The position numbers and the translations under genes were made by a program. This document shows positions 42,157 through 50,523 of a DNA stretch of 64,000 bases, one piece after another. The notes below the pieces were generated by a model. That model saw only the letters and a program-made list of their open reading frames with translations. It had not been told where the DNA came from and did not search any database. Numbering within the stretch: the first letter of the stretch is position 1; each line of letters begins with the position of its first letter. The DNA comes from JBGPLJ01 sp035644395 (lineage in GTDB: Bacteria; Pseudomonadota; Gammaproteobacteria; Steroidobacterales; Steroidobacteraceae), in contig DASQOR010000028.1 in the NCBI GenBank assembly GCA_035644395.1, positions 214,178 to 278,177 on the forward strand, given 5' to 3'.

Positions 42157-42867
42157 TCAGCTCGTGCTCTTCGGCAGCGGGTGGCCTTGCAGGTGCGGCT
42201 GCACGTGCCGCTGCAGGATGGTGGAAAACTCTTCCATGAACGTGTTGTAGCGCAGCTCCAGCCGGCTCACCTGGTCGGCAAAGCGGTTGTAGCCGACGAC
42301 CGCGGGGATCGCCGCAAACAAGCCGGCCGCCGTCGCGATCAGCGCTTCCGCGATGCCGGGCGCGACCATCGCGAGCGTCACCTGCTGCACGTTGCCGAGC
42401 GAGGTGAAGGCTCCCATGATGCCCCACACCGTGCCGAAAAGGCCGACGTACGGGCTGATCGATCCGACGGTCGCGAGCATCGCGAGATTGTGCTCGAGCC
42501 GGTCGATTTCCTTGAACTGCGCGACGCGCATCGCGCGCTGCGCGCCTTCCAGGACCTGCGAGGAGGAGATTCCGCTCTGCTGGCGCAACCGCGCGAACTC
42601 GCGGAAGCCGGATTCGAAGATGCTCTCCATGCCGCCGCCGCTCTCGGCCTTCGATTCGATGGCCTTGTGGAGCGCGACCAGGTCACCGCCCGACCAGAAA
42701 TGCCGCTCGAAGCCGTCCGCCTCCTCGCGCGCCCGACGCACGAGGTTGCGCTTGCGCAGGATCACGGCCCACGACGACACCGACGCGAACAGCAGGAGGC
42801 CGAGCACGAATTGCACGATGACGCTCGCGTCGACGACGAGCTTCCAGACATTGAGGTCGCCATTCAC
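42157..42867 (-). CDS. tolQ: Tol-Pal system protein TolQ
   Basis: A 236-residue ExbB/TolQ/MotA-type proton channel with three hydrophobic segments (about 11-33, 130-155, 170-195). ATVGSISPYVGLFGTVWGIM and EALIATAAGLFAAIPAVVGYN are the conserved pore helices. GTG at 42867 overlaps the ybgC stop in GTGA and gives the proper length. Confidence 0.95.
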   Translation of the reverse strand: MNGDLNVWKLVVDASVIVQFVLGLLLFASVSSWAVILRKRNLVRRAREEADGFERHFWSGGDLVALHKAIESKAESGGGMESIFESGFREFARLRQQSGISSSQVLEGAQRAMRVAQFKEIDRLEHNLAMLATVGSISPYVGLFGTVWGIMGAFTSLGNVQQVTLAMVAPGIAEALIATAAGLFAAIPAVVGYNRFADQVSRLELRYNTFMEEFSTILQRHVQPHLQGHPLPKSTS

Positions 42868-43274
42868 TGCTCGAGCTCCTTGACGAGGACGGAGGGAAAG
42901 GCTTTTGGCTTCATCGATTGCGCCTCGAGGCAGGCCGCCCGCGTGCGGCCGCTCACCAGGAGCTCTCCCCGCTCGCCGCCGCGGAATATTTCCTGGCGGA
43001 AAGTAAAGGTGGCGCGGCCGTGCTCTTCGATTTCGCAGGTCACCGTCAGTTCGTCGTCGAGCCGGGCCGGGCGCCTGTAGTCCGCTTCGAGCGAGACGAT
43101 GACGAAGATGAGCCCGGCTTCGGCGCGCAGGCGCACCTGGTCGACGCCGATCGAGCGCAGCCACTCGGTCCGGCAGCGCTCCATGAACTTGAGGTAGTTC
43201 GCGTAGTAGACGACGCCCTGGCCGTCGGTATCTTCCCAGTAGACTCGTACGGGCCACGTGAATCGAACTGGCAA
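42864..43274 (-). CDS. ybgC: Tol-Pal-associated acyl-CoA thioesterase
   Basis: A 136-residue hotdog thioesterase. VRVYWEDTDGQGVVYYANYL carries the catalytic Asp of the EDTD motif; most relatives have His where this one has the second Tyr of VVYY. The family acts on short acyl-CoAs and is found first in tol-pal operons. The start is a TTG (43274) with GGAG eight bases before it. It opens the tol operon 16 bases after ruvB. Confidence 0.9.
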   Translation of the reverse strand: MPVRFTWPVRVYWEDTDGQGVVYYANYLKFMERCRTEWLRSIGVDQVRLRAEAGLIFVIVSLEADYRRPARLDDELTVTCEIEEHGRATFTFRQEIFRGGERGELLVSGRTRAACLEAQSMKPKAFPSVLVKELEQ

Positions 43275-43290
43275 CGTTCGGGGCTCCGCG

Positions 43291-44331
43291 TCAGCGATCG
43301 AAGAGCTCGAGGCTGCCGGCGCGTTCCGCCGCCGGCGGCTCGATGCCGAAGTGCAAGTAGGCGCTTTTGGTCGCGATGCGCCCGCGCGCCGTGCGCATCA
43401 GGTAGCCCTGCTGGATGAGGAAGGGCTCGATGACGTCTTCGATGGTGCCGCGCTCCTCGCCGAGCGCCGCCGCGAGGCTGTCCACTCCCACGGGACCGCC
43501 GCCGAATTTCTCCACGATGAGGCGCAGGAGCTTGCGGTCGAGTACGTCGAAGCCGAGGGGATCGACTTCCAGCAGATCGAGCGCGGCGGCGGCGACTGAC
43601 CGCGTGATCCTGCCGTCCGCCTTCACCTCGGCGAAGTCGCGCACCCGTCGCAGCAGCCGGTTCGCGATACGCGGCGTGCCGCGGGCGCGCTCGGCAATCG
43701 AATGCGCGCCGTCCTCGTCCACTTCGAGAGCGAGGATTCCCGCGGAGCGGCGTACGATGCGTTCGAGCTCCGCCGTCGAATAGAATTCGAGTCGCTCGAC
43801 GATGCCGAAGCGGTCCCGCAGTGGCGAGGTGAGCAGGCCCGCGCGAGTCGTCGCCCCGACGAGCGTGAATGGCGGCAGCTGCAACTTGATCGAGCGCGCG
43901 GCAGGACCTTCGCCCACCATCAGGTCGAGCTCGTAGTCCTCCATGGCGGGGTAAAGAATCTCTTCCACGACCGGGCTCATGCGATGGATTTCATCGATGA
44001 AGAGCACGTCGCGTGGCTCGAGATTCGTCAGGAGCGCCGCGAGGTCGCCGGGACGCTCGAGCACGGGGCCCGACGTCTGGCGCAGCTTCACGCCGAGCTC
44101 GTTGGCCACGATGTGCGCGAGCGTCGTCTTGCCAAGCCCCGGCGGCCCGAAGATGAGCACATGGTCGAGCGCATCGGCCCGCTGGCGTGCCGCCGTGATG
44201 AAGATTTCCATTTTCGCCTTGACGGCGCTTTGTCCCACGTAGTCGGCAAGGAGCTTCGGTCGCACGGCGCGATCGACCGCCTCGTCAGCGACGCTCGCTT
44301 CGGGGGTAATCACTCTTTGCGTCTCGGCCAT
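43291..44331 (-). CDS. ruvB: Holliday junction branch-migration ATPase RuvB
   Basis: A 346-residue AAA+ motor. FGPPGLGKTTLAHIVANELG is Walker A, VLFIDEIHRM Walker B, GATTRAGLLTSPLRDRFG the sensor region, and the C-terminal winged helix binds DNA. It drives branch migration with RuvA. ATG 44331 is chosen because GGCGGG is well spaced before it; a GTG two codons upstream (44337) is possible. Confidence 0.96.
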   Translation of the reverse strand: MAETQRVITPEASVADEAVDRAVRPKLLADYVGQSAVKAKMEIFITAARQRADALDHVLIFGPPGLGKTTLAHIVANELGVKLRQTSGPVLERPGDLAALLTNLEPRDVLFIDEIHRMSPVVEEILYPAMEDYELDLMVGEGPAARSIKLQLPPFTLVGATTRAGLLTSPLRDRFGIVERLEFYSTAELERIVRRSAGILALEVDEDGAHSIAERARGTPRIANRLLRRVRDFAEVKADGRITRSVAAAALDLLEVDPLGFDVLDRKLLRLIVEKFGGGPVGVDSLAAALGEERGTIEDVIEPFLIQQGYLMRTARGRIATKSAYLHFGIEPPAAERAGSLELFDR

Positions 44332-44348
44332 GGTCACTTGCCCGCCTG

Positions 44349-44948
44349 CTAGTCACGCGCCGCGCTTTGCAGCGCGCGTCGGATGATATCCTCGGTGGTG
44401 GCGTTGTCCGCGTCCACTCCCTTGATGAGCCTGGTCGCCTCGGCCGGCTTGTAGCCGAGCGCGATGAGCGCGCTGTACGCCTCGCCTTCTGGACTCGCGA
44501 CCGCCCCACCGTTACCGACCGGCGTCACCGCGATGCTCTCGACGAGCACGCGCACGCGATCCCGCATCTCGATCAGGAGCCGCTCCGCGGTCTTGCGCCC
44601 GACGCCCGGAATGCGCGTGAGCGCGGTGATGTCCTGCGCTTCCACGCAGCGCTGGAAGCCGTCGGCGGAGATGCCGGAGAGAATGCCGATCGCGATGCGC
44701 GGCCCGACGCCCGACACCTTGAGGAGGCTGCGAAAGAGCCGCCGTTCCGCTTCCGTCGCGAAGCCGTACAGCGTGTGCGCGTCTTCGCGCACGACCAGGT
44801 GCGTGAAGAGCGTGACCTCGCTACCGACGTTCGCGAGGCCGTAGTGAGTCGACATCGGGGCCTCGAGCTCATACCCGACTCCATTCACCTCGATGACGAG
44901 GAGCGGCGGCTGCTTGACGGCGATGCGCCCGCGCAGGAACCCGATCAC
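44349..44948 (-). CDS. ruvA: Holliday junction binding protein RuvA
   Basis: A 199-residue protein with an N-terminal OB fold (MIGFLRGRIAV), two helix-hairpin-helix motifs (VSGVGPRIAIGILSG, RIPGVGRKTAERLL) and a C-terminal domain that binds RuvB (SALIALGYKPAEATRLIKGV). A tetramer holds the junction for RuvB. GTG at 44948 overlaps the ruvC stop. Confidence 0.96.
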   Translation of the reverse strand: MIGFLRGRIAVKQPPLLVIEVNGVGYELEAPMSTHYGLANVGSEVTLFTHLVVREDAHTLYGFATEAERRLFRSLLKVSGVGPRIAIGILSGISADGFQRCVEAQDITALTRIPGVGRKTAERLLIEMRDRVRVLVESIAVTPVGNGGAVASPEGEAYSALIALGYKPAEATRLIKGVDADNATTEDIIRRALQSAARD

Positions 44949-45448
44949 CGCGCCACCCGCCTGAGGAACGTGCGGCTCTGCGCATGGCAGATAGCGAGCG
45001 CAAGCGCATCCGCGGCGTCCACCGTGAGCTTGCCGTCGAAAGAGAGCGTCCGGCGCACCATCCAGGACACCTGCGACTTCTCCGCGGCACCGAAGCCCGT
45101 GATCGCGTGCTTGACCGCCCGCGGCGCGTATTCATAGACGCGCGTCGCGCCGTTCATCACCGCACAAAGCGCGGCGCCCCGCGCCTGGCCGAGCTTGAGG
45201 GCGCTGTCCGCATTCTTGTGGACGAACACGCGTTCGATCGCGATCTCGTCCGGCTGGTACTCGCCGATCACGTCGCGCAGGCGATCGAAGATCGTGCGCA
45301 GGCGATCGGTGAACACGCGGCCGCTCACCGCGATTGCGCCGCTCGCAATGTACGCGAGTCCCGGTCCTCCACAGTCGATGACGCCGAACCCCGTGCACCG
45401 GGATCCCGGGTCGATGCCGAGCACGCGTACCCGGCTCCCGACCGGCAC
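44945..45448 (-). CDS. ruvC: Holliday junction endonuclease RuvC
   Basis: The resolvase cuts four-way junctions. GIDPGSRCTGFGVI (catalytic Asp), IAIERVFVHKNADSALKLGQ (Glu) and VDAADALALAICHA (two Asp) give the complete active site. The start is uncertain: no ATG precedes the conserved VLGIDPG, and the GTG at 45448 (167 residues) is the best fit to family length; a TTG at 45460 is an alternative. It opens ruvCAB, 49 bases after yebC. Confidence 0.92.
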   Translation of the reverse strand: MPVGSRVRVLGIDPGSRCTGFGVIDCGGPGLAYIASGAIAVSGRVFTDRLRTIFDRLRDVIGEYQPDEIAIERVFVHKNADSALKLGQARGAALCAVMNGATRVYEYAPRAVKHAITGFGAAEKSQVSWMVRRTLSFDGKLTVDAADALALAICHAQSRTFLRRVAR

Positions 45449-45497
45449 ATGCACCGTCAAACCGGCCCGCGGGCCGAGCTGATCCAGGGATTTGATC

Positions 45498-46241
45498 CTA
45501 AGTCCGCGCAAGCGCGTCGCCCGAGATGTCCGCGTTGGAATAGACGTCCTGCACGTCGTCGAGATCCTCGAGCGCTTCGAGCATGGCCAGCATCGACTGC
45601 GCCTGTTCACCGGAGAGCGGTGTCGACGTCGAGGCGCGCATCGTTACTTCGGCCTCGGCCGCCGTGAAGCCAGCCCGGGCGAGCGCATCGCGCACCCGCT
45701 CGAACTCGCCGGGGTCCGTCAGCACCTCGAGCGAACCGTCGTCGTTCTGGATGACGTCTTCGGCTCCGGCGTCGAGTGCCGCTTCCAGCATTTTCTCTTC
45801 GTTGAGCCCGGGCGCGAAGGCGATGAGCCCGACTTGATTGAAGAGATAGCCCACCGAGCCGTCGGCACCGAGATTGCCGCCGTGGCGCGTGAACGCATAA
45901 CGAATGTCGGACACCGTGCGATTGCGATTGTCGGTCAGGCATTTGACCATCACGGCCACGCCCCCGGGTCCGTAGCCCTCATAGCGCGCTTCCTGAAAAG
46001 TGTCGGCGCCGTCGCCGCCGGTCGCCCGCTTGATGGCCCGTTCCACGTTGTCCTTGGGCATGCTTTGCAGGCGCGCCTTGTCGACGGCAAGGCGCAGCCG
46101 GGCGTTCGAAGCCGGGTCCGGCCCGCCGGCGCGCGCGGCCGTGCCGATCTCCCGGATCAGCTTGGTGAAAATCTTGCCGCGCTTCTTGTCCTGGGCCCCT
46201 TTGCGATGCTGGATGTTGGCCCATTTGCTATGTCCCGCCAT
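45498..46241 (-). CDS. yebC: YebC/PmpR-TACO1 family protein
   Basis: A 247-residue protein with the invariant start MAGHSKWANIQHRKGAQD and KRATGGDG and YEGYGPGGVAVMV motifs. Family members have been described as transcriptional regulators and, more recently, as factors that help ribosomes at difficult sequences. ATG 46241 fits. It lies before ruvC as in many Gammaproteobacteria. Confidence 0.94.
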   Translation of the reverse strand: MAGHSKWANIQHRKGAQDKKRGKIFTKLIREIGTAARAGGPDPASNARLRLAVDKARLQSMPKDNVERAIKRATGGDGADTFQEARYEGYGPGGVAVMVKCLTDNRNRTVSDIRYAFTRHGGNLGADGSVGYLFNQVGLIAFAPGLNEEKMLEAALDAGAEDVIQNDDGSLEVLTDPGEFERVRDALARAGFTAAEAEVTMRASTSTPLSGEQAQSMLAMLEALEDLDDVQDVYSNADISGDALART

Positions 46242-46367
46242 TGCACACCTGCTGCTCGCGATTCGCTGTCGACTGGCGCCGGGCGACGCCCCGGTTCGCG
46301 TCCGGGGAGGCGGGTATAGTACTGGCAAACGCGCTTCGCGGCATCGATTAATCTCGTCAATTCAGCC

Positions 46368-48353
46368 GTGGAAACAACGACTTCGTCCGCCCGACCCGTC
46401 TCCGAACGCTTGCTCGCCGCGCGCGGTCGCCTGCTCGAGAGCCTGCCGGACCCGCACACCGCGTCCGCCGATCCGATAGCGGTGATCTCGCACGGTTCGG
46501 CGGTTGCCGCGATCGTCGAGTCGCTCGGCACGGACGATGACGTCGTCCTCGGCGCACTCGCCTTCCCGGTACTCGACGCCCGCCTGCTGACGAGCGATCA
46601 GCTCGTTCACGCGCTCGGCGCGGCCGCCGTGCGGCTCGCCACCGAACTCGGTGAAGTCGGACGATTCGCGATGTCGAAGCGCTGGGACCCGGCGAGCGGC
46701 TTGTCGGCGACCCAGGCGGAGGCGCTGCGCAAGATGCTCCTCGCCATCGTCGACGATCCGCGACTCGTCGTCGTGCGTCTCGCGGAGCAACTGCACCTCC
46801 TGCGCATGGTGAAGAGCGCACCGGCCGCAGAACAGCGACGCATCGCCCTCGAAACCCGCGAACTCTACGCCCCGCTCGCGAACCGCCTCGGCGTCTGGCA
46901 GCTCAAGTGGGAACTGGAGGATCTCGCCTTCCGCTACCTTGAGCCCGACGACTACCGGCGCATCGCCGCCGCGCTCGGCGCGCGCCGGCTCGATCGCGAA
47001 CGCTACCTGGAGGAGGTGCGTAGCCTGCTCGCCCGTGAGCTCGAGCGTGCCGGCATCGCGGCCGAGGTCGCCGGCCGGCCGAAACACATGTACAGCATCT
47101 GGCGCAAGATGCAGCGCAAGCAGCTGCCGTTCGAACAGGTATTCGACATCCGCGCGCTGCGCATCCTGGTCGCATCCGTCGCCGACTGCTATGCGGCTCT
47201 CGGTATCGTGCACGGACTTTGGCCGTACATCGCCGGTGAGTTCGACGACTACATTGCGACTCCCAAGGACAACGGCTATCGCTCGATTCATACGGCTGTG
47301 ACGGGACCTGGCGATCAGACCCTCGAAGTGCAGATCCGCACGCACGACATGCACGCCCAGGCGGAACTCGGGATCGGCTCGCACTGGCAGTACAAGGACG
47401 TGGGCCCGCGCGACTCGGCCTACGCGCGCAAGATCGACCGGTTGCGCTCGCTGCTTGAGCCGCACGCCGCCGACGACGAAGACCTCATCGATCGCCTGCG
47501 CGCGGGCATTTTTGAAGATCGGGTCTATGTCCTGAGCCCGAAAGGCGAAGTCATCGAATTGCCGAAAGGCGCAACGCCGCTCGACTTCGCCTATCACGTG
47601 CACACGGATCTCGGTCATCGCTGCCGTGGCGCACGCGTCGACGGCAAGATGGTGCAGCTCGACTACCGGCTCAGGAACGGCGAGGTCGTCGACATTGTGG
47701 CAGGCAAAGTGTCGCACCCGAGCCGTGACTGGCTGATCGAGCGGCTGGGGTTCCTCGCGTCCACGCGCAGTCGCGCCAAGGTCCGGGCGTGGTTTCGCAA
47801 GCTCGACGATGCCGGCGCGCAGGGTTCCGCGACGCATGCCCCGGCGCCCGAGCCGGCACCTCAGCGACGCGCAGGGCCGAAGCCGCAGCTCAAGGCCGGC
47901 TCGACCAGCCTCACGATCCAGGGTGTCGACGACCTGCTCTGCAACTTCTCGAAGTGCTGCAACCCGGTGCCTCCAGAACGCGTCGAGGGCTACATCACGC
48001 TCGGACGCGGTATCAGCATTCATCGCGCCGACTGCCGCAATCTCGCGCGCTTGCGGCAACGCCAGCCGGAGCGGCTCATCCCGGTCGACTGGGGTGCGGA
48101 TGCCGAACGCCTCTTCAGCGTCGATGTATCGGTCGATGCCTGGGACCGCCAGGGTCTCGTTCGCGACGTCAGCGCCGTCTTCGCTGACGAAAAAGTGAAT
48201 ATTGAGCGAATGACCACAGCGATCGATCCCCGCGAGCGCACGGCCCGCATCGAACTCAAGATCGCAGTGCACAGCCTCACCGAGCTCAGCCGGATCCTCG
48301 CCCGTATCGCAAGCTTGCCGAACGTGCTCGGCGCGCGCCGACGGGCCGGTTGA
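46368..48353 (+). CDS. relA: (p)ppGpp synthetase RelA
   Basis: A 661-residue long RelA/SpoT homologue. The N-terminal hydrolase domain lacks the HDxxED residues, so it should not degrade ppGpp. The synthetase domain (about 230-345) has GRPKHMYSIWRKMQRK, the acidic EFDDYIATPKDNGYRSIHT and EVQIRTHDMHAQAELG; EFDD is the EXDD form of monofunctional RelA. TGS (about 385-445), a zinc-finger-like region with FSKCCNPVPPERV, and ACT (about 580-661) follow. It starts with GTG at 46368 and is divergent from yebC. A separate SpoT must be elsewhere. Confidence 0.93.
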   Translation: METTTSSARPVSERLLAARGRLLESLPDPHTASADPIAVISHGSAVAAIVESLGTDDDVVLGALAFPVLDARLLTSDQLVHALGAAAVRLATELGEVGRFAMSKRWDPASGLSATQAEALRKMLLAIVDDPRLVVVRLAEQLHLLRMVKSAPAAEQRRIALETRELYAPLANRLGVWQLKWELEDLAFRYLEPDDYRRIAAALGARRLDRERYLEEVRSLLARELERAGIAAEVAGRPKHMYSIWRKMQRKQLPFEQVFDIRALRILVASVADCYAALGIVHGLWPYIAGEFDDYIATPKDNGYRSIHTAVTGPGDQTLEVQIRTHDMHAQAELGIGSHWQYKDVGPRDSAYARKIDRLRSLLEPHAADDEDLIDRLRAGIFEDRVYVLSPKGEVIELPKGATPLDFAYHVHTDLGHRCRGARVDGKMVQLDYRLRNGEVVDIVAGKVSHPSRDWLIERLGFLASTRSRAKVRAWFRKLDDAGAQGSATHAPAPEPAPQRRAGPKPQLKAGSTSLTIQGVDDLLCNFSKCCNPVPPERVEGYITLGRGISIHRADCRNLARLRQRQPERLIPVDWGADAERLFSVDVSVDAWDRQGLVRDVSAVFADEKVNIERMTTAIDPRERTARIELKIAVHSLTELSRILARIASLPNVLGARRRAG

Positions 48354-48455
48354 GTCGCACGGCGTATGGTAAACAGCCAACATTTGTTCACTCCCTAGCG
48401 TTAAGCTGCGAAATGTAGGCGTTCCGGCGCGACTGGCATTTGCAAGAGCGTAAGC

Positions 48456-49712
48456 ATGGCTATCCTTCTCGAGCGCCCATCGCTCGTTCCCGCGACCGCC
48501 CGGCCCGATACCGGCGAAGCCCCCCGCGACGGGGCGCTCCCACGCCGACTTCCCGCAACCACTGACGCTTCGCGTGCCGCCATGGACGTGCGCCATGTGC
48601 GCCTGCGCGAAGACGGACACATCATCGATGAGTTGACGGGCTGCGGGCCCGAGAGCGATCCGGCATCGCTCGCCGGCCGCATCGAAGGTTTCGTTGGATT
48701 CGCACGCATTCCGCTCGGCGTCGCCGGCCCGATCCGCATCCGCGGCTCGGCAGCGCAAGGCGATTTCTTCGTGCCGCTCGCGACCAGCGAAGGCACCCTG
48801 GTCGCATCGTTCCAGCATGCTTTCAACGCAATCAATCGTTGTGGCGGCGCGATGGCGCTCTGCGGCGAGGAACAAGTGAGCCGCGCTCCCTGTTTCGAGT
48901 TCGAGGGCCTCGTCCAGGCCGGCGAATTCGCAGCCTGGCTGCCGGACCAGCTGCGCCGGCTGCAGGACCTGGTCGCTGCTCGCTCACGCTACTGCCGCCT
49001 GCGCGAACTGCGCACGTCGGTCCTTGGCAACACGGCGTACGTGGTGCTCGAGTTTTCGACGGGCGATGCCGCTGGGCAAAACATGGTGACGGCCGCGGCA
49101 CAATGCGTCTGCGATCGGTTGCTCGCTGAAATGCCCGGGAAACCGGTGAGCTGGATGGTCGAGTCCTCGCTCTCCGGCGACAAGCGCCCCACCGCCATCG
49201 GATTCCGGGGCGCGCGCGGCCGCAATGTCAGCGCGGAAGTCGTCCTGCCCGCGAAACAGATCGAACGTTATTGGCGGGCGAGCGCATTTCGCTTCGCACA
49301 GGCCTGGTCGCATTCGATCAACGGCATGGCCCAGACGGGCACCATCGGCCTGCAGGGCAATGTCGCCAACGCGCTCGCCGCAATCTTCATCGCCTGCGGC
49401 CAGGACGTCGCCTGCATCTCCGAGGCGGTCACCGCCATCACGCGCATCGAGAGGACCGCGGACGGCGACATCTACGCATCGGTCACGCTGCCGAACCTGA
49501 TCGTCGGGACGGTGGGCGGCGGTACTTCGCTCGCAACGGCGCGCGAGTGCCTCGCCATGCTGGGCTGCGTCGGCGCCGGCAGCGTCCGCAAGTTCGCCGA
49601 GATCTGCGCGGTGGTCGTGCTGGCGGGCGAGTTGGCGGTCCTCGGCGCGATGTCGGGCGGCGGTTTTGCGAGCGCCCATGCGGCCGGCAGCAAGAAGGCG
49701 AAGGAAGCCTGA
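48456..49712 (+). CDS. Hydroxymethylglutaryl-CoA reductase, class I-like
   Basis: A 418-residue HMG-CoA reductase, normally the step from HMG-CoA to mevalonate with NADPH. The active site is complete: Glu112 in ATSEGTLVAS, Lys243 in SGDKRPTAIGF, Asp317 in CGQDVACI and His408 in FASAHAAGSKK. GFARIPLGVAGP, GDAAGQNMVTAA and GTVGGGTSLATA are in the style of class I (archaeal/eukaryotic) enzymes, not the class II of P. mevalonii. There is no membrane domain. Most Gammaproteobacteria use the MEP pathway, so the gene is unexpected; no other mevalonate gene is in the window. It pairs with the acyltransferase gene four bases later. Confidence 0.85.
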   Translation: MAILLERPSLVPATARPDTGEAPRDGALPRRLPATTDASRAAMDVRHVRLREDGHIIDELTGCGPESDPASLAGRIEGFVGFARIPLGVAGPIRIRGSAAQGDFFVPLATSEGTLVASFQHAFNAINRCGGAMALCGEEQVSRAPCFEFEGLVQAGEFAAWLPDQLRRLQDLVAARSRYCRLRELRTSVLGNTAYVVLEFSTGDAAGQNMVTAAAQCVCDRLLAEMPGKPVSWMVESSLSGDKRPTAIGFRGARGRNVSAEVVLPAKQIERYWRASAFRFAQAWSHSINGMAQTGTIGLQGNVANALAAIFIACGQDVACISEAVTAITRIERTADGDIYASVTLPNLIVGTVGGGTSLATARECLAMLGCVGAGSVRKFAEICAVVVLAGELAVLGAMSGGGFASAHAAGSKKAKEA

Positions 49713-49716
49713 GTTC

Positions 49717-50490
49717 ATGGCCGCGTCGCCCCGTCGCAAACCCGTTCGCCGGTGGCTCCTGCGCAACGTCATTCCGCCCATCGCGACCGCCATTTACCGG
49801 AGCCTCGGCAACTCCTGGCGCTACATCACCGAGAACGAATCCGCGCTGAAGGCGCTGCTCGCCGGCGACCGGCCACTCGTCGGCGCGTTCCTGCACGCGC
49901 GGACTTTCCAGCTCCTCCATTACTTCAGCCATCCCGACCGCGGGCGCTGGATCCTGATGTGCTCGCAGAGCCGCGACGGCGAAGCCATGGCGCGGCTGGA
50001 AGAGGCGCTCGGCTTTCGCGTCGCTCGCGGTTCCTCCGGCAAGGGCGGCGCGCGCGCCCTCGTCGAAATGATCAAGGCGCAGCGCGACGACCGGCATCTG
50101 AATTCCTGCCTCGCGATCGACGGATCGCGCGGGCCGCGCGGCATCGCGCAACTCGGAATCCTCACGCTCGCCCAAAAAGGCGGCGGCTTGCTGCTGCCTG
50201 TTGCCGCGTCGAGCGGCAATGCACGTATCTGGCGGAAGTCCTGGGACCGTACGGTGTTTCCAAGGCGCGGCGCGACCGTCCATGTGCGCATCGGCGAGCC
50301 GATCGACGTGCCAGCGAAGCTCGACGCACTTGCGACCGAGGACATCCGGCTGCTCCTCGAGCAGCGCATGCTGGCCTTGCACGCCGAACTCGATGCCCGG
50401 ACAGGCTTCATCGACCCGCAACCCCTGCAGGCGCGGCCCGTGCCGGTTCCCACTCTGCTGCCGACGGCTATTCCAGCACCTGCGCCCTGA
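49717..50490 (+). CDS. Lysophospholipid acyltransferase-like protein (DUF374/LpxL-like)
   Basis: A 257-residue protein of the DUF374 acyltransferase group. LVGAFLHARTFQLLHYF takes the place of the usual HxxxxD region (His and Phe-Gln, no Asp four residues on), and CLAIDGSRGPRGIAQLGIL resembles the family DGPRGP block. LLLPVAASSGNARIWRKSWDRTVFPRRGA is also conserved in the group. It likely transfers an acyl chain at the inner membrane. It starts four bases after the HMG-CoA reductase and must be co-transcribed. The variant active site lowers certainty about its reaction. Confidence 0.7.
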   Translation: MAASPRRKPVRRWLLRNVIPPIATAIYRSLGNSWRYITENESALKALLAGDRPLVGAFLHARTFQLLHYFSHPDRGRWILMCSQSRDGEAMARLEEALGFRVARGSSGKGGARALVEMIKAQRDDRHLNSCLAIDGSRGPRGIAQLGILTLAQKGGGLLLPVAASSGNARIWRKSWDRTVFPRRGATVHVRIGEPIDVPAKLDALATEDIRLLLEQRMLALHAELDARTGFIDPQPLQARPVPVPTLLPTAIPAPAP

Positions 50491-50523
50491 AATCTGTAGC
50501 ATGCGCGCCCCGATCGCCCGCAG

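Noticed and set aside
42864..43274. ybgC as a broken gene because it lacks ATG and the usual His in VVYH
   Set aside because: A TTG start with a good GGAG site gives the full family length, and the catalytic EDTD Asp is present, so it is kept as intact.
46362..48875. A very long open frame on the minus strand opposite relA
   Set aside because: It mirrors the codon structure of relA in GC-rich DNA. relA has all family motifs on the plus strand, and the opposite frame shows no recognisable domain.
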